DNA of 64,000 nucleotides from Littorina saxatilis (taxonomy: Eukaryota; Mollusca; Gastropoda; Littorinimorpha; Littorinidae), in NCBI RefSeq assembly GCF_037325665.1, contig NC_090253.1, forward strand, positions 4,061,650 to 4,125,649, in the 5' to 3' direction. The position numbers were made by a program, and so were the translations under genes. Of this stretch, positions 31,389 to 43,169 are shown one piece after another; position 1 is the first letter of the stretch, and each line of letters opens with the position of its first letter. The notes under the pieces were generated by a model. It was not told the DNA's origin, made no database searches, and saw only the letters and a program-made list of their open reading frames with translations.

Positions 31389-32394
31389 GTCCCCCCCCCC
31401 CCCCTCCACTACCCCCCCCCCCACACACACACATATATGTATATATATACCCAAACGAAAGCAAAAGTTGTTTCCGATGGCACGGCCAAAAACATTAATG
31501 TTGGTAGGTAGGCTCCTTTAATTTTTGACTCACCCGTGAGTAATTGGTGAGTATTAGGATTCATATCTCCGTCTACGGCCGACCGTCCGTCCCTCTGTCC
31601 GTAGACAAAAAACTTAACGTTGAGGTTATCTGGGATGTTTTTCAAGCTAGACCTCTGAAACTTTGCACACTTTTAGGGTTTGATGATCTCACGAAATGAC
31701 CCCAGTTTGGTTGACCCTCGTCAAATTTTGATGTCACTGCGGGGTCATGTTAGTTTCATAAAAACTTAACGTTGAGGTTATCTCGGATTTTTTGATGATC
31801 TTCCGACTTGAGCTAAGTTTGATTGACCCTCGTCAAGTTTTGGGGTCACAGGGGGTCATGTTAGATTCATAATAACTTGAACATTGACGTTATTTCAGGT
31901 GATTTTGAAGCTAGACCTTTGAAACTGTGAACACTTCAAGGGTTTGATAATCTGTCAACATGACCCTAGTTTGGTTTACCCCCGTCACATTTTGGGGTCA
32001 AAGCGGGGTTATGTTCGTACAAATTTTACGTTGATATTTTCTCAGTTATGTTGCAGTTGGGAGCAACAGCCTCCAAGTTACACACAATTGTAGGTGTTAA
32101 CCTTTGCCGTGCTTCCTGGGTTCACCTGTACCCAGAGACACACTAAAATCATTGTAACTCTGGAACCATTAAAGGTATCATTTTGAAATTTTAAGTATCT
32201 CTCACACACCTAATTTGCTCTCTGTCTGCAAATTTTTAGTGTGTATATGACAAAACATCAGAATTAATTGATTATGATAATTTACATAAACACTACCGAT
32301 GGCGCGGGTTCACACATACCCATACTTTTAAAGAGTAGTAGTGATTGTTTCTATCCCTCTGCCGACGGCGCGGGTTCTGCTACACCCATAATTA

Positions 32395-33281
32395 CCAAAG
32401 CGGCGGAACAGTGTCTGTCTGCCTGTTTGTCTCCAAGAGACTGTTTGTCTCTCTGTCTGTCTGTCCGTATCTCTCTGTCTGTATGTCTGTTGTCAGTTGC
32501 TCTGTCTGTCTGTCTGTCTGTCTATCCGTCTATCTGACTGTCTGTCTATCTGACTGTCTGTCTCTGTCTCTCTCTCTCTCTGTCTGTCTCTCTCTCTGTC
32601 TGTCTCTCTCTCTGTCTCTCTTTCTGTCTCTCTCTCTTAGTCTCTCTCTCTGTCTCTCTCTCTTAGTCTCTCTCTCTCTCTGTCTCTCTTTCTTAGTCTT
32701 TCTCTTTCTTAGTCTCTCTCTCTCTCTTTCTTAGTCTCTCTCTCTCTTAGTCTCTCTCTCTTTCTTAGTCTCTCTCTCTCTCTTTCTTAGTCTCTCTCTC
32801 TCTTTCTTAGTCTCTCTCTCTCTTCTTAGTCTCTCTCTCTCTCTTTCTTAGTCTCTCTCTCTCTCTCTCTCTCTTAGTCTCTCTCTCTCTTTCTTAGTCT
32901 CTCTCTCTCTCTCTCTCTTAGTCTCTCTCTTTCTTAGTCTCTCTTTCTCTCTCTCTTTCTTAGTCTCTCTCTCTCTCTTTCTTAGTCTCTCTCTCTTTTT
33001 TAGTCTCTCTCTCTTTCTTAGTCTCTCTCTCTCTTTCTTAGTCTCTCTCTCTCTCTTTCTTAGTCTCTCTCTCTCTCTAGCTCTTTCTTAGTCTCTCTCT
33101 CTCTCTCTTTCTTAGTCTCTCTCTCTCTCTTTCTTAGTCTCTCTCTCTCTTTCTTAGTCTCTCTCTCTTTCTTAGTCTCTCTCTCTCTCTTTCTTAGTCT
33201 CTCTCTCTCTCTTTCTTAGTCTCTCTCTCTCTCTCTTTCGTTGTCTCTCTCTCTCTTTCTTAGTCTCTCTCTCTCTCTCTT

Positions 33282-33318
<37 letters not shown>

Positions 33319-34509
33319 CCAAACCAAACGACAAGAAACTGTCCTCTCTGTACAGCTGATAAAGAAGATGAACACCATGTTGTATTTTTATGTCCTTTTT
33401 ATCAAGACCTTCGAGCAAAGTATTTGAAAATCTCGAACTCTAAGACGCTGCAACAACAACTTGTGTATTTCTGTGGCAATAATGAGGAAAATGTGATGAA
33501 CAGCTTCAGCAGATTTGTGTTCTTCATGCTGCAGAAGAGACGAACCCTTATAAATGAGGTTCAGTGATATGTCATCAGGGTTTTAATGTATTTGTTGAAT
33601 TTTATGCGTGACTATAATTTATAACTGTGCAGATACTATTGCTGTTATTTTAACCACTATTGTAAGGGGCTGTGGCCTTAGACAATTAAAGATTTGTTCT
33701 TGTTCTTGTTCTTGTTCTCTCTCTCTCTCTTAGTCTCTCTCTCTTTCTTAGTCTCTCTTTCTCTCTCTTAGTCTCTCTCTCTCTCTTTCTTAGTCTCTGT
33801 CTCTCTTTTTTAGTCTCTCTGTCTCTCTTTCTTAGTCTCTCTCTCTCTCTCTCTTTCTTAGTCTCTCTCTCTCTCTCTCTCTTTCTTAGTCTCTCTCTCT
33901 CTCTCTCTTTCTTAGTCTCTCTCTCTCTTTCTTAGTCTCTCTCTCTCTTTATTTGTCTCTCTCTCTTTATTTGTCTCTCTCTCTCTATCTTTCTTAGTCT
34001 CTCTCTCTCTCTTTCTTAGTATCTCTCTCTCTCTCTCTTTCTTAGTCTCTCTCTCTCTCTCTTTCTTAGTCTCTCTCTCTTTCTTAGTCTCTCTCTCTCT
34101 TTCTTAGTCTCTCTCTCTTTCTTAGTCTCTCTCTCTCTCTTTCTTAGTCTCTCTCTCTCTCTTTCTTAGTCTCTCACTCTCTTTCTTAGACTCTCTCTCT
34201 CTCTTTCTTAGTCTCTCTCTCTCTCTTTCTTAGTCTCTCTCTCCCTCTCTCTCTTTCTTAGTCTCTCTCTCTATTTCTTAGTCTCTCACTCTCTTTCTTA
34301 TACTCTCTCTCTCTCTCTTTCTTAGTCTCTCTCTCTCTCTCTTTCTTAGTCTCTCTCTCTTTCTTAGTCTCTCTCTCTCTCTCTCTCTTTCTTAGTCTCT
34401 CTCTCTCTCTTTCTTAGTCTCTCTCTCTCTCTCTCTTTCTTAGTCTCTCTCTCTCTCTCTTTCTTAGTCTCTCTCTCTCTCTCTTTCTTAGTCTCTCTCT
34501 CTCTTTCTT

Positions 34510-34554
<45 letters not shown>

Positions 34555-34580
34555 GTCTCTCAGTCTCTCTCAGTCTCTCC
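32395..34580. repeat. CT-rich minisatellite, unit about TCTCTCTCTCTTTCTTAG
   Basis: About 2.2 kb of CT runs punctuated by TTTCTTAGTC at irregular spacing of about 14 to 30 bp. It begins as a CTGT-type microsatellite (32395-32560), passes into CT repeats and then into the TTCTTAG-marked form. It is split by a LINE tail at 33316-33717. TCTCAG and CTCCCTCCCC variants close it. Confidence 0.95.
33316..33717 (+). mobile_element. LINE 3' end inserted in the minisatellite
   Basis: Encodes a LINE C terminus, NCPLCTADKEDEHHVVFLCP, then FYQDLRAKY and a stop at 33565-33567. The CPLC...EDE-H---CP cluster is the zinc-knuckle-like end of many LINE proteins. About 130 bp of 3' UTR and a TTGTTC tandem tail follow. 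The 5' part is missing, as in most LINE insertions. Confidence 0.75.
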
Positions 34581-34685
34581 CTCCCCCTCTCCCTCCCCCT
34601 CTCCCTCCCCTGCAAGAGTTCGGTGAAGGGAGAAACTCGATGCAACCACTGAAGTAGCGCTGTGGGTTTCCCTGAACCCACCCCG

Positions 34686-34820
34686 TCGTTAGAGAAATAA
34701 ACGGTAAAAACCCTCTTTCAAATGTATGGGTTCAGACAAACCCGCATCGTCGTTAGAGGAATAAACGGTAAAAACCCTCTTTCAAATGTATGGGTTCAGA
34801 CAAACCCGCATCGTCGGGAG
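34686..34820. repeat. Two tandem 62-bp units at the right end of the TTAA element
   Basis: CGTCGTTAGAG-AATAAACGG, then AACCCTCTTTCAAATGTATG, then GGTTCAGACAAACCCGCAT occurs twice in a row with one difference. Confidence 0.85.
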
Positions 34821-35360
34821 TGTGTAGTCAAAAGCGGCATCCGGCAAAGGTTAATAATCAACAGACATGACCCAAATTTGGCTTGTTTTCATCAACTGTT
34901 AGTCTCAAACACGAAAATGTTTGCTGGAAAAGATTTTCACCACTGAAAATGTCCCCGGCCCTGAGCTATCCAGGATATTAGTTTGACCTACGATGTCATT
35001 GTTTGATTTGGTCACAGTCTTGGCTAGAGTATTTGTGATGACATCATCATGTTAAGATGTCATAGTGTCAGAAATGAGGTCACACAAGTGTCTGTGTATT
35101 ACGTATTTTGTCTGGGCTAGCCAAAACTCAATTTGGTAAAGAAAATGACTAATACACCACTAAACAGTTCCGACGTTTACATGGAACAAAGAAGGAAAAT
35201 CACGTGACCGCACAGACGCCTCTCATTGGCCGCGTCATTTTTTCGAGGAAACAAATCGTCTGCAACACAGCTTTGCGTATGTTCTGCGACTGACGAGTCA
35301 GACACTTGTGTTTATTTTGTTGTTTTGTCGATGTAAATTCAGCGATTATCGATTTTAACA

Positions 35361-36006
35361 ATGGCATGTCACTGCCCGATGATTGATTGTGACAACGGAA
35401 GCTACCGTCTTCAAAATGGAAAGCTAAACTTTGCAAAATTCACCAGGTTCCACACGAGTCTGTGCTGTTCATGCCAACCACCGTTCAGGTAAGCGCAACA
35501 CTGTAACAGTTCTTGATCAACTTATTTTATTGCCTGACATTCATGCGATTTATTGTTTTTTCTGCAAATTCCATAGCATGATTACAAAACCGTTTAGCTA
35601 GACCTGCATTTATACAGCTTTGAACGTTCAAAAACTGCACACCGGCATTGCATGTGATGATGAAATACTTGTTTGAATCTGCCGTGCATGAGATCAAAAA
35701 ATGTGGCTCACTTTCTGTGTCAGTGTGTTTCCGTTTCTTGTTTTTTTGTTTTACTTCATGTTGTTAGAGCATGGCTGTGATTAAAAAGCAATAAAAATTG
35801 CTTTGTAGAGCCATAAATTGTTAAATCTGAAATGCATCTGTCTGTTTTCAACAGCTTGCATCCGCGTCCAACACACAAGAAGAACCCAGCACAAGCTTTT
35901 TTTTCCACCTGCAAGGGTTTGTTCTCAACACTTTCTTGATGGCACACCAACTGCAGAGAACTCTTTCCCAACACAAAACTTGGGATACCCTGGATTTCAA
36001 CACAGA
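35361..36006 (+). pseudogene. THAP-like DNA-binding domain, two exons, frame-disturbed
   Basis: Exon 1 (35361-35488) reads MACHCPMIDCDNGSYRLQ and ends CCSCQPPF at a GTAAGC donor. Exon 2 (35855-36006) follows TTTCAACAG and has ARVCSQHFLDGTPTAENSF and LGYPGFQ, ending at GTAAGT. THAP domains bind zinc through C-x2-4-C ... C-x2-H; the last pair is the CSQH of exon 2. The frame leaving exon 1 is one base out of step with the conserved frame of exon 2, so this copy cannot give a full domain as it stands. The role in the family is binding the transposon ends. Confidence 0.6.
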
Positions 36007-38712
36007 GTAAGTTTGTTTTTTTTAAATAACTTTCTTGTTATATTTTGTGTGTGTACGCAGTAAAGAAGATGGGAAGGTGTTGAATGTATTTGTTCACACA
36101 TGCTGTTCCTAGTATCACTATGATGTGTTTGTGCCTTACAGCTTGAGTGATTTAATTGACTTTTCGTCTGTTCGTGTGTTTTGAAATGTGAACAAGAATG
36201 AATATCAATATATGAGGCTTATGAATGTGGGAAACCAAGCTAAGTTTTATGTGGGTGGTTTGTTTCCAGAGTGCGATTTGATCAACATTAGGAGAGCTCT
36301 CCATAGAAGCCAAAGGAACAAAAACAAGTGTACCGGGGAATTCACAGGGGGAGCTATGTATTGCACTGAAAATGACTACAGTGGGTCCAAATGACCACCT
36401 TTATAAGTTGAAGTTGGGGGCATTGAACCCAAACGGACAACATATGTGGAGAACCCTGCATGAAGATGTAATACTACCATAAATACTGACAGAATGAACC
36501 CTGTTTGGCAATGTTTCAGACAGCAAGAGTGCTGATAGACATACCCCGACCAGAGCACCGGCTAGACAGAAGAAAATGGGCAATGCGAGATCTGGAATTC
36601 CAGTTTGAGACGTGCCAGGCCCAAGGATCATCAAGGGAGAGGAATGGTGCAGCTAGTTGATTGCCAGAAAAGTGTGACTCTAGCCCTGAACAAGACCCAT
36701 TCACAACAGAAACATTTCTGGGTGCTCTTGTTTTTGCTTATTTGTTGATAGTTTTTTTTTGTATAAGCAGATGCCAACTTAATGCACACCCGTTATGCGC
36801 AATCTTATTGCAATGATTAAGCTGACTAAGGAGAACAATAGACTGATGTTCAAACTACAGATTGCAAACATGACTAAGAAAAAGAACGCAGACAGGAAAA
36901 ATCCATGGTTATTCAGAAATCTGATTTCTCGCAGAACATATCATATTGCACTGGTATAGCCATGACCAGTCTCTTACAATTAATTCATGGTTTTAGTGTC
37001 ACCCTTTGCAACAAGAAGATGGCAGGAAAAAGTCAAAAATTCTAAAAAGACAAGAATTTTTAGCGATCAACCAATGAGTATTGACCCTAAACGTTATAGT
37101 ATGTAGATGAGATGTTGTTTATGCAACAGAGACGAGGATTAGACCTTCAGGATCTAGCCTATCGGTTTCGCTAATATAGGTAGAATAAAGTACATGTCAC
37201 CAGAGTGGCCAAGAGCAACGTTAAACAATTTACTGGTTTGTTTTCATTTGTTTGAATGTTTCTCTCTTCTTCCTGCGCACAGTCTTCTCTCCATAATTTT
37301 CATGTCCCCTGTGCATACCATAACATGTTCTGAGGAAAAATGTTTGTTTGGTTCACTTTCTGTGTGTGTCTTTATTGATGTTTGCATGATGCAATGAGTG
37401 TGTCAGAACAAAATCTGAGTTCTCGTACTTTGAAAGGGAGAATGAGAGACAAGACAAAGCATTACAGCACAAAGTCAAACATATCAGCACTTGCAAACAA
37501 AATGCACACAATACAGTCAGCTCAAAAAACTTTACTTATGTTGATAAACGTTATCACTAGCAGCAGATCAAATCTGATGACTTCATCCACTTGGCAATGT
37601 GAACATATTGGGAAGAAAGATATCTAGTTTTATATATTTATAAACCAAAAACACACATGTAGTACAGTAAAAGTCATATCTATAATGGTGTACACAGGAG
37701 CCTTCCTTTTCAGAACTCCAAACAATAATCTGATAAAAAAAAATCCACTACAGAAAAAGAGGGAGTCTTAAAATGTAGGAAAATTTACATAGGTTTTGAC
37801 AAGACAAACATTTATATTTTAGATGCGACTCACCCTACTACCTTTCAGGCTGAAAACTTACAGAAACGAAGCAGCTGTTTAACAATGTTGCTCTGCCCAT
37901 TACATGTGTAACGAGGAGAGCTTAATGCCTGGATCTGGCAAAGCTTTTACATGAGTTGACAAATTGTTGAAATTATTAGAGTCGTCAGGATTGTTTACTT
38001 GTTTACTTTGTGGAAAGGTTGCTCTCCTTGTTTATCTGTGTGGTTTCATAGTTAAGAGGAAAAAGCTGTTTTGTTAATACCGCTTTCCCTACTTCTACTA
38101 GTTCCTCCTCCTAAGTGCATCCTGTTGCTGCCTGTATCAAAACGGGCAACAGGATTGGATTACTTTGGGAACAGGAGGTTGTGATGGCTGGCTCTGGGTA
38201 ACACTGGTGGTTGTGATGGCTGACTCTGATCTTGGAGACAGGTAGAAGTCTCTTTCTGGTTTTGACAAAGATGCAATCAGGGGCTTACTCCTCCAAAATG
38301 ACTTGCAGCCTGTTGCATATGGTCAAAACACTGCCAAAAGGGAGAAAAAAAGAAAATAATCAATATGAGAAAGAGAAAGGAGACAACAACTTTTACTAAA
38401 GCATCATTTAGGACAATTTACCAAGTTGTACATAACAAATTGCTCACAAATTTGAGTGCAACTTGCATGAAGAGCATTGCAAAATTAAGACAGTTGCAGG
38501 GATGGCCAGATCTCAAAATCTTAACTTGCCAGACAGGTGAGTCATTTCAAGAAAGTCCAGTCCACCAAAAAGAATTGCTTGCCGGGTACAAACCACAGTT
38601 GCTATAACTGCATTGTTTATATAACGTTTTGAAACTAGAGTATACAACCAGAAGTGTTGCATTTGACGAGAATTTTCACTAGCCAACCAGGCGAGTTGCC
38701 AAGCGGTTTTAA

Positions 38713-39444
38713 AGGCAGAGTAAGCCTCCCGTAAACCATCACAGATACGGTCAGGCTTTTACACACAGTACAAACACCATTTCATTTAAACACTCACCAA
38801 TTGAGAACATCCTAGGTGCCCTCCGTAAAGAGCGAACAATTTTCAAAGAATTTATTTTTGCGTGGTTTATCTTACCCCTGAGCCATCGTGAACCCGTGTG
38901 ATCCAGTTTTCCCTTTTCACAATGCAGTCGTCATAGTTAGTCATTTGAATGCGACTCGACGTGAGCTTATCTACAATAGCACGTTTTTTTTATGCACGAA
39001 ACAACGGCTGTGGTTCACAAGAACTCTAGCGATGGCTTTTGACTGTTGAGAGGAACGGCGATTTGCACTGATAAACCGGCCGTCGTCTGCTACGACCCTT
39101 GCGTGACCCTGCTTCCGGGCTTTTCTTTTTTTAAACTTTCACAACTTCGAATTGTTCTGATCATGTCTTGATGAAAAACGAATTCTTTTATGATTAAAGA
39201 ATGTTTGTGTAACAAGCTGTCAATTTATTATTTAGATTTTAAAAGTTAGGTCTAGCGCAAAAACGAGGCGCCGTTGTTGTTAACGGAACAAGTCTACGAA
39301 AATAAATTCTTTGAAAATGTCTCACGCTCGACAGAAAGCAGCCAGGATGTTCCCGTTCGGTGAGCGTTCAAATGGAAGTATGCTTGTACTGTATTTAGAC
39401 GCTCGGGGAGCTCTGTGATGGTTTACGGGAGGCTTACTGTGCCT
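38713..39444. mobile_element. TTAA-type MITE family R, complete copy
   Basis: 732 bp with inverted ends of about 30 bp (AGGCAGAGTAAGCCTCCCGT on the left; the complement of AGGCACAGTAAGCCTCCCGT on the right, one difference). TTAA stands on both sides (38709-38712 and 39445-39448). The other copies are 53836-56150 (carrying insertions), 60314-60928, and fragments at 8740 and 29205. No coding sequence. Confidence 0.85.
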
Positions 39445-39808
39445 TTAACTAGCACAGCGGATTTTTTGTACTCGCCCCTGGCCATTAGTCAGATGATTTG
39501 ATCATCCCTGAATTTAGAAAGTCGGTTCAGTCATTGCTGATTAACTGTATCACTATCAGTATCACTGCACTTTTCAAAAATTATATGTATATGACAGCGA
39601 CAGGCATAATTTTAGTGTGTATTAATACTACAGTAGTATGCTGGTTTTTCAGATTTTGACACATTCCCTGTTCACTGAAACCAAAATGTTGTTAGGCTGC
39701 ACTGCCATCTTGCAATTCAACTTGAACCATTCTCTTTTTCAAAAGTAAAGTGCAAATATGACTTATTTAAAAAAGTAGAGAGGTTTCCTACCTGTAAGCC
39801 TTTCCTCC

Positions 39809-40059
39809 TTAAAACTCGTTGACGAGGCGATGCATGAGGTCGAGCTCACACTCACAGGCAGCCGGCGATGAAGACGCTTGGCCACAGGAATCGCCCATCT
39901 TGCTGCCTTTCAATCCAGTTGTGATGATGAATGGATCAGGATAAAGCACCCCTTTCACATACAACTTCTGCTTGTACTCCCGAAGAAGCACCCTCTCTGC
40001 ATTTTCTGCTTCACGGTCGACAGGAATCCCATCTCCCAAGTTCCAAAGCAGGAAAAGCT
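39809..40059 (-). pseudogene. Exon of a second, unidentified gene of the THAP-type element
   Basis: A TTTTGTTTTAG acceptor leads into 83 codons on the minus strand, with EYKQKLYVKGVLYPDPFIIT in the middle and a TAA stop. It lies near the right end and runs toward the THAP gene. I have a vague memory of Y-KG-LYPDPF motifs in the accessory gene of such elements but cannot confirm it. Confidence 0.4.
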
Positions 40060-40754
40060 CTAAAACAAAAAGGCCTTGAGATCAAATCACAGTTTTTCGC
40101 ACCTGTGGAAGGCATTCTTTGTATGTAAACGTACAAAATACTCACTGACTCAGCCTGAGGTAAGCTTAGCAGCTATACAAACTGGCAGTGGCAACTTAGT
40201 ATGCATGTTTGTTGTTTCTTATCTTACCCACACGTCAGATTGAAAATGGAAAACTTTTGCATACACTATCGCAACATGTAGCCTAGTATGCATCACGAAT
40301 CGGAATATAGTTATGCTTCATAGTAAGTTAGATTCCGTGGACAGATCAACGGCACTTATTCAAGTTTTTGACTTTAATCAACTGAAAAGTTAAGCGTATC
40401 TGAAGAGAGAGCAATTACTAAGTTACTGTTAGTGTTACAACTTACAGGGCGGAAAACCGGTCTTGGGAATGAACAACACATCGCATCATTGCAAAGAGTA
40501 AATAACGAAAGAAATAAAACTTACCTAGCTACAAGTTCCTCGTGTGCACCTTCCACACTCGTTTTCCGTACACACGACAAGGTTTTCGATGCTTCAGTGC
40601 TCCACAGTCGCACCTTCTGGATGGAAATCTCGCTCAAATCGCACATGTTTCAAGTTGCTGAGAAGCTAGCACGACGCGTTGTTTACTCGAAAAAAATACT
40701 GCGCATGCGCACTGTCGCAATGGCCGCGGAACTGTTTAGTGGTGTATTACACAT

Positions 40755-40914
40755 AACATGCTTCCATATGAAACTTTGAGGTCTTCATCGGGGATTGACG
40801 CCCGACCAAAGGTAATTGAAGCCCGACGGAGCGAAGCGACGGAGGGCTTCAATTAGACTTTGGGAGGGCGTCAATCCACGATGAAGACCGAGAAGTTTCA
40901 AATGGAAGCATGTT
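40755..40914. mobile_element. Palindromic foldback MITE, 160 bp
   Basis: AACATGCTTCCATATGAAAC at the left and GTTTCAAATGGAAGCATGTT at the right are the outer parts of two arms of about 75 bp. The arms pair through GAGGTCTTCATCG, GGATTGACGCCC and AATTGAAGCCC. The centre is a G/C-rich hairpin (GACGGAGCGAAGCGACGG). It begins eight bases after the right AT of the 35154 element. Confidence 0.8.
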
Positions 40915-41433
40915 AATGTTATTGTAATTCAATCTGACGACGATCTCTTTCCTGCTTTCATGCGGTTGTAAACAGACAGAATTGGTTCTGTTCTGTTCAC
41001 ACACTACTTTCAGTCCACCTACCTGCAAGGGTCAAGTCCCAAAAAATATGTCTCTGTATTTCTATCGTATCACTTTGCTCCTGTTTTGTTTTCTTTCACA
41101 CACATTTTCCCTTCTTTTTTGACGGGTTTCTGGACAGCAAACTTTAAAACAAATTCTTTTCATCACAAAAGCGATCTTTGGAATTGACTGACGTAGTCCG
41201 GAAGAATTCATGCATCAACTTACGTCACGTATTCGACGTCATCTCGGTATTTCGTTGGCCTTCATATTTCCTACTTGTAAAATGACCCTCAAAGCTAACC
41301 GAGACTAGTTAAGGCTGTATCAATGCGCCTTGCCAGCAGGTTGTTAATGGATTTTTTAGCGAGTGGTTATCGACAATTAATGACCGGTAATTTTTAATGA
41401 GTTGGGGCATCCTGACCAATCACGTTGACAATA

Positions 41434-41783
41434 TCTGTGTACTTGATTTTAGTCTAAAACAGGGAAACTGACAAGAAGTGTTAACAGAATGGAATGATTT
41501 GCACGGAACTATACAACCGCGCATTAATCGATCGCCTGCGCAGGTTGACTGGTTGAGTGATACGGATTCGATCAAACTTTCGCACAAAAACTCCTGTTTT
41601 CTTTGAATAACTGAAGAAAGGAGGAATAAAGAGGTTACACACGTCGTCTCAGTGATTATTAAAAATAATGGTCTCAGTTCGCGGTCGATCATGAAAAAGC
41701 TCGCTGAAGCTCGCATTTTTCATGATCCGCCAACTTCGACCATTATTTTTAATAATCACTGAGACTCGGCATGTAACCTCTAC
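41434..41783. mobile_element. Partial copy of the 20070 foldback family
   Basis: Matches about 20945-21285: ACTTGATTTTAGTC, ACAAGAAGTGTTAACAGAAT, then the palindromic AGTCTCAGTGATTAT block. Only the arm end and one hairpin block are present. Confidence 0.75.
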
Positions 41784-41810
41784 GTAACTCGATTTTTTGC
41801 GAAATCTACT

Positions 41811-42646
41811 TTTTGACTCACATGCGAAGCAAAAGTGAGTCTATGTACTCACCCGAGTCGTCCGTCCGTCCGGACGTCCGTCCGGAAAACTTTAACGTTG
41901 GATATTTCTTGGACACTATTCAGTCTATCAGTACCAAATTTGGCAAGATGGTGTATGATGACAAGGCCCCAAAAAACATACATAGCATCTTGACCTTGCT
42001 TCAAGGTCAATGTCGCAGGGGCCATAAATGTTGTCTAAAAAACAGCTATTTTTCCCATTTTTCCCATTTTCTCTGAAGTTTTTGAGATTCAATACCTCAC
42101 CTATATATGATATATAGGGCAAAGTAAGCCCCATCTTTTGATACCAGTTTGGTTTACCTTGCTTCAAGGTCAAGGTCACAGGAGCTCTTCAAAGTTGGAT
42201 TGTATACATATTTTGAAGTGACCTTGACCCTGAACTATGGAAGATAACTGTTTCAAACTTAAAAATTATGTGGGGCACATGTTATGCTTTCATCATGAGA
42301 CACATTTGGTCACATATGATCATGGTCAAGGTCACTTTGACCCTTATGAAATGTGACCAAAATAAGGTAGTGAACCACTAAACGTGACCATATCTCATGG
42401 TAGAAAGAGCCAATAAGCACCATTGTACTTCCTATGTCTTGAATTAACAGCTTTGTGTTGCATGGCCTTGGATGACCTTGACTTTGGGTCAAGGTCACAT
42501 GTATTTTGGTAGGAAAAATGTGTAAAGCAGTTCTTAGTGTATGATGTCATTGCTAGGTTTAGTTATTTGACCTTGACCCTGAAGGTCAAGGTCATGTAAA
42601 GGTCAAGGTCAAGCATGTGAGTCGTATGGGCTTTGCCCTTCTTGTT
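41811..42646 (+). mobile_element. HINE-like short element, family A, copy 2 (longest form)
   Basis: Same ends as copy 1: 5' GACTCAC hairpin, GTCC repeat, 3' GCATGTGAGTC, GGGCTTTGCCC, TTCTTGTT. It holds at least nine TCAAGGTCA words counting both strands. Confidence 0.85.
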
Positions 42647-43169
42647 TACATCAATATAATCTACGATTTTTTCTCTATTTTTTGGTTATTGTGGTGAAAG
42701 CCTAAGATCGCTGGAAGTCAGTTAAAAATGGGTATAAAAATACCTCGTATATCATTTTGGCAAAACCGCGAACCAAAATTACACGTAATTTGAGTTACGA
42801 GCTTTTTTTTGTTCGTGTGTTTTTCAGTTTTGGCCGATGCAAACCTCGTATGTCGACTTACAAGTTTTCTATACTATATCTAAACACGGAGGTAAATGAA
42901 CTGTTTCCGTTAGATACGAGGTTACGGTAACATGTCCGTACGTTCAGAGTTTAGGTAAAATTAAATATTAGAGTCATTAATGAAGCTAGAAGTGCCCACA
43001 TTACGTATTGTGTAGTAAAATTACACTCTACGACATCAGTTATTGTTCAAATGATTTTTTTGTTAGTATTTTCCTTTGCTAAGTACAAAAGCATAACTAC
43101 AAAGAGAGATTAAGCAGTTAAAGTATTCTGAAATATCTCTTAACTATGTAACAGTTCAGTCCTGAACTT

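Larger units (their letters stand above)
32101..34850. mobile_element. TTAA-flanked element (piggyBac- or Kolobok-like ends) filled by a minisatellite
   Basis: The ends are CCTTTGCCG and CGGCAAAGG, with TTAA directly outside on both sides (32097-32100 and 34851-34854). Family D copy 1 reads GGTGTTAATAATC at the same point (about 19740), the empty site with one TTAA. Subterminal GCGGGTT words recur at both ends. The interior is mostly the CT minisatellite 32395-34580. No transposase is present. Confidence 0.8.
31522..35153 (+). mobile_element. HINE-like short element, family D, copy 2, interrupted
   Basis: Starts TTTTTGACTCACC and matches copy 1 (19122-20059) in order. It is broken at 32097-32100 by the TTAA-flanked element 32101-34850 and ends at 35153 where the 35154 element begins. 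It lacks one internal stretch present in copy 1 (near 31790). Confidence 0.6.
35154..40745. mobile_element. THAP-type ISL2EU-like DNA transposon, 5.6 kb, decayed
   Basis: Perfect 19-bp inverted ends, ACACCACTAAACAGTTCCG and its complement, with AT on both sides (35152-35153 and 40746-40747). A 2-bp AT target is typical of the ISL2EU (IS4EU) group. The left part has THAP-like exons on the plus strand (35361-35488 and 35855-36006). The right part has an exon of another gene on the minus strand (39809-40059). Two converging genes are the usual plan of ISL2EU elements. A TTAA-type MITE (38713-39444) lies inside. No readable DDE domain remains; 36200-38700 and 40060-40740 hold only short or unrecognised frames. 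Confidence 0.65.

Noticed and set aside
32395-34580. CRISPR-like array suggested by the recurring TTTCTTAGTC
   Set aside because: Eukaryotic CT minisatellite; spacers are only CT runs of variable length and no Cas gene is present.
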